Origin: Bacteroidales bacterium
Lineage (GTDB): Bacteria; Bacteroidota; Bacteroidia; Bacteroidales; UBA12077
DNA length: 38,755 bases
Reading direction: 5' to 3'
NCBI GenBank assembly: GCA_013138975.1
Contig: WTBR01000105.1
Coordinates: forward strand, 1 to 38,755
Shown: in pieces, positions 23,400 through 31,198 of the stretch
Position numbering within the stretch: position 1 is the first letter of the stretch
How the letters are laid out: each line of letters starts with the position of its first letter
The notes under the pieces: generated by a model
Databases searched by the model: none
Told to the model about the DNA's origin: nothing
Seen by the model: only the letters and a program-made list of their open reading frames with translations
Program-made: the position numbers and the translations under genes

Positions 23400-24384
23400 T
23401 TAATGGCATTTGAACTGAATTCAGAATTGCTTCTACCTGTCTTAAATAATCACGCTTATCAAATTGAGGTGCATAAACAAATCCATCAATATTTATTATT
23501 TTGTTTTTTTCTTCATCAATAAAAGAATAACTTATAAATGGACCACCCATAAATTCATTTTCTACCTTCCAAAGATTCCTTAACTCAATAACATCAATAT
23601 CATTCACTTTAATCTCTCTTCTGAAGGTTGGAGCTTCTCTTTCTACAGCCATGAATGAGCCAACAGCTGGGCCGGGTACAAAGCGTTTTGTAAATTGTGT
23701 TCTTTTAGCATATAAGTATTCCGAAGTTAATTCCACTTCAGGTATATCATAAGTATAAATTAAAATCCCTTGCACAACATCACCTCTACCTCTGCTCTCA
23801 AACCAAGTAAAATCTGTTGTATCCACATCCATTGAATAACCTTTCGGCAGTGTTAATCTTACTCCAAATTTCTTTTCGATATGATCACCAAAGCCGGTTT
23901 GCTCATATTTTTTAAAATTATCTGAATATCTTTTCAATTCCTTTTTAGTAATTCTTTCGACTAACAAATCTCCATTTTCACGTATAAGTGCTTCCATACT
24001 ACTTTTATCAGGAGCTAATACATTAACTACAATTTGAGGTTTAGCCCAGAAATCTTTCTGAACAATTATTTTTGGCTCATGCAAATTTTTGTCAATCTTA
24101 ACAATAATAATATTTCTGTGAGCTTTAAAAATAGTAGAAAAATCACTAAATTTAATATGTATTAAATCAAACACCGGTTCTGATTGAGGTAAAGCAGGAT
24201 GCGGCTGGCTAAAGTTCTTTCTAAATTCCTTGCCTGTTTCAGAACTCCAAAGTGAAGGTTCAATAACAAGTATTACTTCTCCTGATTTACCGGTAACATT
24301 TGGTAATAAAGCTGAAGAATCCTGTTCTTTACACGCTGATAACAAAATTGTTATTGTAATAATTGAAAGAATAAATTTTTTCAT
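23383..24384 (-). CDS. DUF4837 family lipoprotein
   Basis: A 333-aa lipoprotein. The signal peptide ends in a lipobox (MKKFILSIITITILLSAC, Cys near 18). The mature body matches DUF4837 in layout: TGKSGEVILVIEPSLWSSETG, PHPALPQSEPVFDLIHIKFSDFS, FWAKPQIVVNVLAPD, and near the C-terminus RNLWKVENEFMGGPFISYSF and INIDGFVYAP. The domain is found almost only in Bacteroidota and has no established function. It lies 12 bp after the LysM transglycosylase gene and overlaps the next small gene, which points to a cell-envelope operon. Confidence 0.87.
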   Translation of the reverse strand: MKKFILSIITITILLSACKEQDSSALLPNVTGKSGEVILVIEPSLWSSETGKEFRKNFSQPHPALPQSEPVFDLIHIKFSDFSTIFKAHRNIIIVKIDKNLHEPKIIVQKDFWAKPQIVVNVLAPDKSSMEALIRENGDLLVERITKKELKRYSDNFKKYEQTGFGDHIEKKFGVRLTLPKGYSMDVDTTDFTWFESRGRGDVVQGILIYTYDIPEVELTSEYLYAKRTQFTKRFVPGPAVGSFMAVEREAPTFRREIKVNDIDVIELRNLWKVENEFMGGPFISYSFIDEEKNKIINIDGFVYAPQFDKRDYLRQVEAILNSVQMPLNESAN

Positions 24385-24396
24385 AGAAAGCTAGTA

Positions 24397-25797
24397 TTAT
24401 TTATGTAAATAAATCTTTAATTTCTTACCTGGTTTTAAATCCTTTTCATTATTAATCTCATTCTCTTCTTTTAACTCCGAAATCGATCTGCAATTGAATT
24501 TTTCCGCAATACTCCATACAGTATCACCGTTTTGCACAGTATAATAAATAAAACGATCTGTTGTATCTCTTTGTTGTTTTGGTTGGTTTCTTTCTTCTTC
24601 AATTATTTGTGCCATTTGATGACTAAGCCATATATCAAGTTTTTGTCCCACCTTAAGATCATTTGTTGGCAAACTATTCCAAATCTTTATATCATCAATT
24701 GTACAACTATAATTTATAGCAATTTTATGAAAATACTCCCCTCTTACAACTTCGTGTATAATTTTTATCTTTCCCTTGGTTCCTCCTGCTTCTGAAACTA
24801 CCTCATTAAAATTCTTTTTAGGGATTGTTTGATCGTATATTGCTTTTTCGTTTTTTACAAAAGTTCGTATTTTACTAATTGGCAATATTAGAGTTGCAGG
24901 CTCTTTCATTTTAGGTATATAATCCAGCTTATACGATGGATTTAAATACTGTAATGTTTCAATTGGGATTTTTGTAACTTCTTCTATCCTTTTAAATGAT
25001 ACTGCCTTTTTAACTTTTACTGTATCAACATCTAGATGTATGTATTTCGATTTTACCGATTCAATATTGTGATCTTTATAATGATTCATTACATAATTTA
25101 CAGCTATAAATGCAGGTACATACCCATTGGTTTGAGCAGGAAGATATGGTTGAATTTCCCAAAAATCTGTTTTACCACCTGAACGTATTATAGCGTTTCT
25201 AACAACACCGGGACCTCCGTTATATGCAGCTAGAGCTAATTGCCAATCATTATAAATTCTGTATAAATATTGTAGATAACTGCATGCCGCTTCAGTCGAT
25301 TTATAAGGGTCGCAACGTTCATCAACATATGAATTAACCTCTAAATCGAACATTTTACTGGTATTAATTTTGAATTGCCATAAGCCGACCGCCGCCGATG
25401 TTGATACCGCTTTCGGATCAAGTGCCGATTCTATTATTGCCAAATATTTTAGTTCCAGAGGTAACTGATATTTATCTAAAATTTCCTCGAAAATTGGAAA
25501 ATACAATTCTGCTAATCCAATAATCTTAGCTAAATGTTCTCTGCGTTCAATTGTATAAACATCAATATATCTTCTAACCCGATCATTATATTCTAACTCA
25601 ATTGGTGTAAGATTATTTAGCTCGGCTAATTTATATTCATAAACTAAATCAGGATAAATAGGAATAGAGTCTTTTTTCTTCTTATTATCAACTGGAATAT
25701 CTTCGTTTACTTTTATAAAATCATTTGCATAAGTCGAATTTCCTAATATAAGTAAGGCTATTAAAAACAGGATTGAAACATGAACTTTTCTACTCAT
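24397..25797 (-). CDS. MltD-like lytic transglycosylase with two LysM domains
   Basis: A 466-aa secreted murein hydrolase. After a signal peptide (MSRKVHVSILFLIALLILGNSTYA) comes an SLT domain (about residues 90-240) with the catalytic Glu in AIIESALDPKAVSTSAAVGLWQF and the downstream AALAAYNGGPGVV. It cleaves the MurNAc-GlcNAc bond to form 1,6-anhydro ends. Two LysM peptidoglycan-binding domains follow: EVVRGEYFHKIAINYSC...LKVGQKLDIWL (about 350-392) and YTVQNGDTVWSIAEKFNC...LKPGKKLKIYL (about 420-465). The order matches membrane-bound transglycosylase D. It is first in a three-gene operon. Confidence 0.93.
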   Translation of the reverse strand: MSRKVHVSILFLIALLILGNSTYANDFIKVNEDIPVDNKKKKDSIPIYPDLVYEYKLAELNNLTPIELEYNDRVRRYIDVYTIERREHLAKIIGLAELYFPIFEEILDKYQLPLELKYLAIIESALDPKAVSTSAAVGLWQFKINTSKMFDLEVNSYVDERCDPYKSTEAACSYLQYLYRIYNDWQLALAAYNGGPGVVRNAIIRSGGKTDFWEIQPYLPAQTNGYVPAFIAVNYVMNHYKDHNIESVKSKYIHLDVDTVKVKKAVSFKRIEEVTKIPIETLQYLNPSYKLDYIPKMKEPATLILPISKIRTFVKNEKAIYDQTIPKKNFNEVVSEAGGTKGKIKIIHEVVRGEYFHKIAINYSCTIDDIKIWNSLPTNDLKVGQKLDIWLSHQMAQIIEEERNQPKQQRDTTDRFIYYTVQNGDTVWSIAEKFNCRSISELKEENEINNEKDLKPGKKLKIYLHK

Positions 25798-25918
25798 AAA
25801 TCTATAAGATTATCTCTCTTTTTTATCTCTGGTAAAAATAATATTTATCACAAACTTACACCTTAAATAATGTAAAAAAGCATATGTAATTTATTAACAA
25901 ATGTTTTTACAAAAAAAA

Positions 25919-26064
25919 GAAAGTGTTTGAAAAGAAGACATTCTATGGAAAATGTCATGTTAAACTTGTCGAAATATCTCATTAATAATCAAATAGATTC
26001 TTCGACATCCCGATAGCCATCGGGACAGAATGACAATTAATTGGTCTTTTCAAATACCCACTTT
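25919..26064. repeat. Nested palindromic, MITE-like element
   Basis: Outer arms TTTGAAAAGA (25926-25935) and TCTTTTCAAA (26045-26054) are perfect inverted repeats. They extend outward through GAAAGTG (25919-25925) and CACTTTC after a 4-nt insert. Inside are GTCGAA/TTCGAC and a strong hairpin CCCGATAG-CCATCGGG. The inner sequence is of a type that recurs across Bacteroidota intergenic regions as I recall it. It fills most of the geneless stretch 25798-26125 after the tatA terminator. Confidence 0.55.
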
Positions 26065-26076
26065 CAAAAACAAAAA

Positions 26077-26107
26077 AACCTACTTTACAATTAATGTAGA
26101 GCAGGTT
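26077..26107 (-). terminator. Intrinsic terminator after tatA
   Basis: On the minus strand AACCTGCTCTACA, loop TTAAT, TGTAAAGTAGGTT forms a 13-bp imperfect stem followed by a run of seven Ts. It lies about 20 bp beyond the tatA stop codon and would end the M23-dxr-rseP-tatA transcription unit. Confidence 0.7.
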
Positions 26108-26125
26108 ATATTAATATATTAAAGA

Positions 26126-26317
26126 TTATTCTTTTTCCGTATCTTTTTTATCGTCACCATCTTCTTTGTTTGCATTTTTAAATTCTTTCATCCCTTGGCC
26201 AAGGCCTTTCATTAACTCCGGTATTTTTTTGCCACCAAAAATTAATACAACAACCAAAACTATAATTACAATTTCCCAAGGACCTAACATTCCAAGCAAT
26301 ACTGAAGATATTAACAT
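26126..26317 (-). CDS. tatA: Sec-independent translocase protein TatA/TatE
   Basis: A 63-aa protein with the TatA plan: a short N-terminus, one transmembrane helix (GPWEIVIIVLVVVLIFGG), the FGGKKIPEL hinge, an amphipathic helix (MKGLGQGMKEFKNA), and a short charged tail (EDGDDKKDTEKE). It forms the channel component that exports folded twin-arginine proteins. The ATG at 26317 gives a 9-residue leader before the GPWE motif; M10 (26290) is an alternative start that would match the usual short TatA N-terminus. tatC is not in the window. It lies downstream of rseP on the same strand (about 40-bp gap) and has its own terminator. Confidence 0.92.
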   Translation of the reverse strand: MLISSVLLGMLGPWEIVIIVLVVVLIFGGKKIPELMKGLGQGMKEFKNANKEDGDDKKDTEKE

Positions 26318-26359
26318 ATTCTTTTATTTTTATTGTTTATACAAATGTAAGACAAATAA

Positions 26360-27682
26360 TTATTTAATGAAATGCTTATAAATATCATTTCCATTAGCAT
26401 AAAGCAGAAGCCCTAATAATAATATCATTCCCACCATTTGGGCATACTCCAAGAACTTATCACTTGGCTTACGACCGGTTACCATTTCGTATATTAAAAA
26501 TATAACATGTCCTCCATCCAAAGCAGGAATAGGAAGCACATTCATAATAGCAAGAATTATTGATAAAAATGCTGTTAAATTCCAAAATGCCTGCCAATTC
26601 CAAACACTTGGAAATATGTTTCCAATAGTTATAAAACCACCTAAAGATTTATATGCTTCAGTTTTTGGAGAAAAGATCAGCTTTAATTGCTTTAAATAAC
26701 TTCCAAAAGTTTCTACACCTTTATTTATTCCAGCAGGAATTGATGCTAAAAGACTGTATTCTGTTCTTTCAAGCTCGAAAAATTCACTTAAAATTCCTCC
26801 TGGAGATACTCCAATTAATCCCTCATCTGGCACAGTAACATTAAAACTAACACTATCTTCTCCTCTTAAGGCAGTGATCACAATCAGTTCATTTCTGTAA
26901 TTTGATAAAGTATCTTTAAACTCATCAAAGAATTTTACCGAGCTCTCGTTTATACCAATTAATTTATCTCCCTTTTTCAATCCTGCTTTTTTTGCTGGAG
27001 AATCTTTTGTAAAACCTCCAACATAAAAAGGAATACGTGCTTCTATAAAACCTGTATTCTTAAGTAATTTTGGAATAATATTCTCAGGAAAAGCAATTTC
27101 TTCTTGTTGTCCATTTCGTTCAAGCTGGATAGTTTTTACATCTTCTAAAACCAGATGAGAAACTATAGCATAGAAATTCTCAATTTCTTCACCATCTAAG
27201 GATAAGATTTTATCTCCATTTCGCAATCCCATATCGTATGCAAGAGAATCAACCATTATTCCGTGCTCTACATTTTTATTTGGCAAGTATTCTTCTCCCC
27301 ATGTATATAGTATTGCTGAATAAATTACTAAAGCTGTAATAAAGTTAACCATTACACCACCAAGCATTATTAATAATCGTTCCCATGTTTTTTTCGAACG
27401 AAACTCATGTGGTTCTGGTGGTAATTTCATTTGCTCTTTGTCCATCGATTCGTCAATCATTCCGGATATTTTTACATACCCACCTAATGGCAACCAACCT
27501 ATACCGTATTCGGTTTCGCCTCTTTTTAATTTAAAAAGTGAAAACCATGGATTAAAGAATAAATAAAATTTCTCTACTCTGGTTTTAAATATTTTTGCAA
27601 AAGCAAAATGTCCAAATTCGTGTAATACTACTAATATGGATATGCTAAGTAAAAATTGTCCTGTTTTAACTAATACTTCCAT
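26360..27682 (-). CDS. rseP: RseP-type site-2 zinc metalloprotease
   Basis: A 440-aa intramembrane protease. The zinc motif HEFGH is in VVLHEFGHFAFAK (near residue 20), and the second metal ligand is in NVLPIPALDGGHVIF (near 385). Between them are two PDZ-like segments (about 125-200 and 205-285: MGLRNGDKILSLDGE, AGLKKGDKLIGINES). Family members cleave anti-sigma factors and clear signal-peptide remnants. The ATG at 27682 is preferred: the two extra upstream codons depend on a TTG start. The gap to dxr is 10 bp, so they are co-transcribed, a pairing widely conserved in Bacteroidota. Confidence 0.94.
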   Translation of the reverse strand: MEVLVKTGQFLLSISILVVLHEFGHFAFAKIFKTRVEKFYLFFNPWFSLFKLKRGETEYGIGWLPLGGYVKISGMIDESMDKEQMKLPPEPHEFRSKKTWERLLIMLGGVMVNFITALVIYSAILYTWGEEYLPNKNVEHGIMVDSLAYDMGLRNGDKILSLDGEEIENFYAIVSHLVLEDVKTIQLERNGQQEEIAFPENIIPKLLKNTGFIEARIPFYVGGFTKDSPAKKAGLKKGDKLIGINESSVKFFDEFKDTLSNYRNELIVITALRGEDSVSFNVTVPDEGLIGVSPGGILSEFFELERTEYSLLASIPAGINKGVETFGSYLKQLKLIFSPKTEAYKSLGGFITIGNIFPSVWNWQAFWNLTAFLSIILAIMNVLPIPALDGGHVIFLIYEMVTGRKPSDKFLEYAQMVGMILLLGLLLYANGNDIYKHFIK

Positions 27683-27692
27683 TATCAATCCT

Positions 27693-28850
27693 CTATTTAT
27701 TATTTAATATTTTTCTTGAAAATTCTCTTGTTTCTTTATCTGTATTTATTAAATCATCCAAATTAGGATGTTTTATATATGTTATCTTTTGCATACTTTG
27801 CTCAATTAGATCTGTCATTTCACAAAATCCTATTTTATCTTTTAAAAATGCCTCAACAGCTATTTCATTTGCAGCATTTAAAATACAAGGCATATTCCCA
27901 CATTTATCCATTGCTTCAAATGCCAATGCAAGATTCCTGAAACTTTTTAAATCGGGCTTTTCAAATGTTAATTCGGGATAATCCCAAAAGCTAAATCTTG
28001 GGAAATTTGTTTTCATCCGATTAGGAAAACTAAATGCATACTGAATCGGAAGTTTCATATCGGGTAATCCCATTTGTGCTTTTATTGATCCATCCTGAAA
28101 CTGCACCGCTGAATGCACAATTGATTGAGGGTGCACAACTACTTCAATCTGCTTTGGATCTATTCCGAATAACCACCGAGCTTCTATTGCCTCTAATCCC
28201 TTATTCATCATAGTTGCTGAATCAATGGTGATTTTTGCACCCATATCCCAATTCGGATGTTTTAAGGCTTTTTCTTTGGTGGCTGTTTTTAAGAATTCCA
28301 GATTTTTTCCTCGAAATGGCCCTCCTGAAGCGGTTAAAATAACTTTTTCAATTGCATTCTGCCCTTCACCTACCAAACATTGAAATATAGCCGAATGCTC
28401 AGAATCGACAGGCAAAATACTAACTTTATTTTCCAATGCCAGTTTTTGTATCAACTCTCCTGCAACTACAAGTGTTTCTTTATTTGCTAAGGCTATTATC
28501 TTTCCTGATTTAATTGCATTTATTGTGGGCAACAAACCCGAATAACCAACCATTGCAGTAAGAACCACATCAATAGTATCCATTTCAACTATTTGCGAGA
28601 TAGCATCATTACCTGCGTATATTTTAACAGGAAGATCTCCCAAGCTTTGAACTAATTCATCATATTTCGATTCATTAGCAATAACAACCGAATTTGGTTT
28701 AAACTCTTTAGCCTGTTTCGAAAGTAATTCAATATTATTATATGCAGTTAAAACCTCTACTTCGAAATGATCCGGGTTTTCTCTGATAACATCTAATGCT
28801 TGTGTTCCAATTGAACCTGTTGATCCTAATATTGCTATTCTTTTTTTCAT
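27693..28850 (-). CDS. dxr: 1-deoxy-D-xylulose 5-phosphate reductoisomerase
   Basis: A 385-aa enzyme that converts DXP to 2-C-methyl-D-erythritol 4-phosphate with NADPH and a divalent metal, the second step of the MEP isoprenoid pathway. Visible features: the N-terminal nucleotide-binding GSTGSIGTQALDVI, ALANKETLVVAGE, the metal/substrate site PVDSEHSAIFQCL, the flexible ASGGPFRG loop, HPNWDMGAKITIDSATMMNKGLE, and HPQSIVHS. Length and start are standard. It lies between the M23 peptidase gene (26-bp gap) and rseP. Confidence 0.97.
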   Translation of the reverse strand: MKKRIAILGSTGSIGTQALDVIRENPDHFEVEVLTAYNNIELLSKQAKEFKPNSVVIANESKYDELVQSLGDLPVKIYAGNDAISQIVEMDTIDVVLTAMVGYSGLLPTINAIKSGKIIALANKETLVVAGELIQKLALENKVSILPVDSEHSAIFQCLVGEGQNAIEKVILTASGGPFRGKNLEFLKTATKEKALKHPNWDMGAKITIDSATMMNKGLEAIEARWLFGIDPKQIEVVVHPQSIVHSAVQFQDGSIKAQMGLPDMKLPIQYAFSFPNRMKTNFPRFSFWDYPELTFEKPDLKSFRNLALAFEAMDKCGNMPCILNAANEIAVEAFLKDKIGFCEMTDLIEQSMQKITYIKHPNLDDLINTDKETREFSRKILNNK

Positions 28851-28876
28851 CTGCCCTTCGCTTTCTCTCCAATTAA

Positions 28877-29740
28877 CTAAAATGCAACATAATCTTCAGG
28901 ATCAATAGAAGTCCCGTTATGCCATAATTCAAAATGCAAATGTGGCCCACTGGTTAATTCCCCCGAATTTCCAATTATTGCAATTGCTTCACCTGCGGTA
29001 ACGTGATTACCCACTTTTTTTAATAACTCTGAATTATGTTTATAAATAGAAATCAGATTGTTATCATGCTGTATTTGAACCACATATCCTGTCGAAAGAG
29101 TCCAATTCGCAATTATTACTGTACCATCTAGAGTTGCCACAACAACTTTATTTGAAGCAGTAACAATATCTGTCCCAAAATGATTTTCACTAGAATTAAA
29201 TGAATTTGTAACAATACCTTTAACAGGTGGGTAAAAATGTATGCTTGAAAAATCGGTATTATTAGAAGTATTAGCCAATATTGACAAATTGAATAACTCT
29301 TCTTCCTCTATTTGTTGACGTAGCAATGAATCATGTTCTGATTTATCAAAAGTTATTTCTTCGTATCTAATGGATGTGTCCTGAGAATTTTCATAACTAA
29401 CAGGTGTTCCTCCTCTAATAATTGTATTTATACTTTCAAAATAACGGTCACGCATTTCCAGTTCATGTTCTAATGAATCGAGTTTATACACATTATTAAT
29501 GATATTTCGACGCATATTTCCATCCGGATAACCCGGGATAAATTCTCTTATGGGTGTAAATGCTATTAATACAATAATTCCAATTGTAAAAAGCAATATA
29601 CTTGTACCGCCAATTGAAAATACATTTAATCTTGAAAGTCGCAAGTACCAAATCTCTTCAAAAGTATCATCGTTATAGATACTTAAACGATATTTGTTCT
29701 TTAGTTTATTAACAATATTTTTCTTTCTTTCCTTGGTCAT
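28877..29740 (-). CDS. M23 family metallopeptidase, membrane-anchored
   Basis: A 287-aa LytM-type peptidoglycan endopeptidase. After about 30 cytoplasmic residues (MTKERKKNIVNKLKNKYRLS) comes one transmembrane helix (about 45-67), a short coiled-coil region (NNVYKLDSLEHELEMRDRYF), and the M23 domain. The zinc ligands are HFGTDI (HxxxD) and GPHLHFELW (HxH), so the catalytic residues are intact. The frame is open 26 codons further upstream, but a TATCTTTG promoter element lies inside that extension, and the MTKERKK start fits the family; the ATG at 29740 is chosen. It heads the dxr-rseP-tatA series and acts in the periplasm. Confidence 0.92.
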   Translation of the reverse strand: MTKERKKNIVNKLKNKYRLSIYNDDTFEEIWYLRLSRLNVFSIGGTSILLFTIGIIVLIAFTPIREFIPGYPDGNMRRNIINNVYKLDSLEHELEMRDRYFESINTIIRGGTPVSYENSQDTSIRYEEITFDKSEHDSLLRQQIEEEELFNLSILANTSNNTDFSSIHFYPPVKGIVTNSFNSSENHFGTDIVTASNKVVVATLDGTVIIANWTLSTGYVVQIQHDNNLISIYKHNSELLKKVGNHVTAGEAIAIIGNSGELTSGPHLHFELWHNGTSIDPEDYVAF

Positions 29741-29758
29741 CAATAAATAATTTGTTTG

Positions 29759-29766
29759 CAAAGATA
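29759..29766 (-). promoter_or_regulatory. -7 promoter element (TATCTTTG) of the M23-dxr-rseP unit
   Basis: An exact match to TAnnTTTG on the minus strand, 19 bp before the ATG at 29740. No clean -33 TTTG was found. The element supports the downstream start chosen for the M23 gene. Confidence 0.5.
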
Positions 29767-29948
29767 AACGTTTTCCGTAAAGAAAATAGTTTAAAATAAG
29801 CTTACTAAAATAGCTCAAACAAATGAATTAATCGAAATGTTTTAAATATTTATATATTCAAATAACATTATTTAACAATTGATAATTAATTAAATAGCAT
29901 AAGCACTTAAAAATAATTGCAAAAAAAACACAAGAACTTCATAAAAAA

Positions 29949-29979
29949 TTTGTTTTTTACCCAGTAATATTTACCTTTG
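29949..29979 (+). promoter_or_regulatory. Promoter of the initiator tRNA gene
   Basis: TTTG (29949-29952), a 19-bp spacer, then TACCTTTG (29972-29979): a complete match to the Bacteroidota housekeeping promoter TTTG-N19-TAnnTTTG. It ends 38 bp before the tRNA, giving a short 5' leader. Confidence 0.8.
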
Positions 29980-30017
29980 CACTCGCAATTAAAGATAAAA
30001 ACATTCTTAAAATATAT

Positions 30018-30090
<73 letters not shown>

Positions 30091-30096
30091 CTAGAA

Positions 30097-30128
30097 AAGC
30101 CTGATACGAAAGTGTCAGGCTTTTTTTT
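30097..30128 (+). terminator. Terminator of the initiator tRNA gene
   Basis: An 11-bp stem AAGCCTGATAC / GTGTCAGGCTT (one T-G wobble) closed by a GAAA tetraloop and followed by a run of eight Ts (30121-30128, partly within the stem). It begins 7 nt after the tRNA. Confidence 0.9.
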
Positions 30129-30556
30129 ATTTTGTGTACAACATAGATACAACAAATTAAAATTTTCTTTCACTCTTTTTTTATCGCTATTTATCGGCTA
30201 TTATAAGTTCACTCTACCGCTCCTTTGATAGATTTATTCATTGTAATCTGCTAAGCCCTTTAAAGTCTTATGGAAAGCAATCGTAGCTTTTCTCCGTTTT
30301 ATCTTTTTTGTAGTTCCTCGTCTGATTTATTGGTGCGTTTGTGTGGTTTTGCAGTTTCTTTCTTTTGTTGGTTGAGAAATCACTGAAATTGCTCTGGAAT
30401 ATATTGACAAATTCGGGGTAAAATTTTTGCAGAAAATTTTTAAAAGGGTCTTAGGGAATCCCTAACAAGGAGGCGAAAGTCATATATAGTGAGGGAACGA
30501 ACTTTATATGACTGCGTACTTGCCCGAATAAAATTCGGCTTCCGTTCACACGGTAC
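30129..30556. other. Geneless patchwork with a possible coding remnant and stacked hairpins
   Basis: No complete gene is seen. On the minus strand 30268-30450 stays open for about 60 codons and reads like a C-terminal protein tail (DPFKNFLQKFYPEFVNIF...), but there is no start and a stop lies just upstream. Three structures follow: AGTCATATA (30478-30486) with TATATGACT (30505-30513), CCGAAT-AAA-ATTCGG (30524-30538), and CACG-GTA-CGTG (30549-30559). They look like the end of a mobile or intron-like element, but its class cannot be assigned. Confidence 0.35.
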
Positions 30557-30928
30557 GTGCGTTTTATGAGATGTTTATTTATTGGTTGGTGTATAGGTTA
30601 TCTGGGGTGTTGCTATTGTCTCAGTCCTTTTCTAAATTCAAAGAATTTGATTTCGGCAATAGAATATTTTGTGTTAGGTTCTTCGCCCTATTTTATCACA
30701 CCACCAATATGGTTAAAAAACACACCAGTGGCTTTTCCTGACGCCAAAAATTCGGAAAATTTAAACAAAGTTTTGAAAATAATTAACGCCCCATCGGGTA
30801 AAAAATACACAAACGGATTAAACATTAAAGGTGAGTGGATGAATAAATTTGGTTTTGAACTGGGGGATATGGTAAATGTAGAGGTTAGTCAGAATCGGAT
30901 TTTGGTGGAGAAGATTGTTGGAGAATAA
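30557..30928 (+). CDS. Chimeric ORF with a SymE-like C-terminal domain
   Basis: A 123-aa ORF whose last ~48 residues (YTNGLNIKGEWMNKFGF, ELGDMVNVEVSQNRILVEKI) fit the SymE/SpoVT-AbrB-like toxin pattern 'L.GKWL...GF..GD.V.VEV....I.I'. SymE proteins are small toxins repressed by antisense RNA. The first ~70 residues (MRFMRCLFIGWCIGYLGCCYC...) show no family resemblance and begin at the edge of the hairpin-rich patchwork, so the true gene may be only the 3' part or the ORF may be a fusion remnant. No ATG gives a typical 80-100 aa SymE start. It ends 270 bp before the RHS gene; that gap holds no recognised promoter or terminator. Confidence 0.45.
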   Translation: MRFMRCLFIGWCIGYLGCCYCLSPFLNSKNLISAIEYFVLGSSPYFITPPIWLKNTPVAFPDAKNSENLNKVLKIINAPSGKKYTNGLNIKGEWMNKFGFELGDMVNVEVSQNRILVEKIVGE

Positions 30929-31198
30929 TGAAACATATACAAAAAAAAACTTTTCAGAAAGACTTTAATAATAAAATACCGCCAATGTGCATTGAAATAG
31001 TTCTTTGAACTTCATATCTCCTAAGTGAAATAAGTCGATTTTGAAAATAAAGAGCTATTTTCCAATATTTAAATTGTTTATTGTAACATACTTAATAAAT
31101 AAACAGTATACGCATGTGCAAACTCTGAAAAAAATCCTGCATTTGAGGTAACCATAATCGGAGAATTACTAATCTTGAACTCAATACCTTCAAACGCT

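Noticed and set aside
30455..30560. Group II intron 3' end (domain V-like CACGTACCG on the minus strand)
   Set aside because: The AGC triad and GNRA loop of domain V cannot be drawn, and no maturase ORF is nearby; kept only as an unassigned structured stretch.
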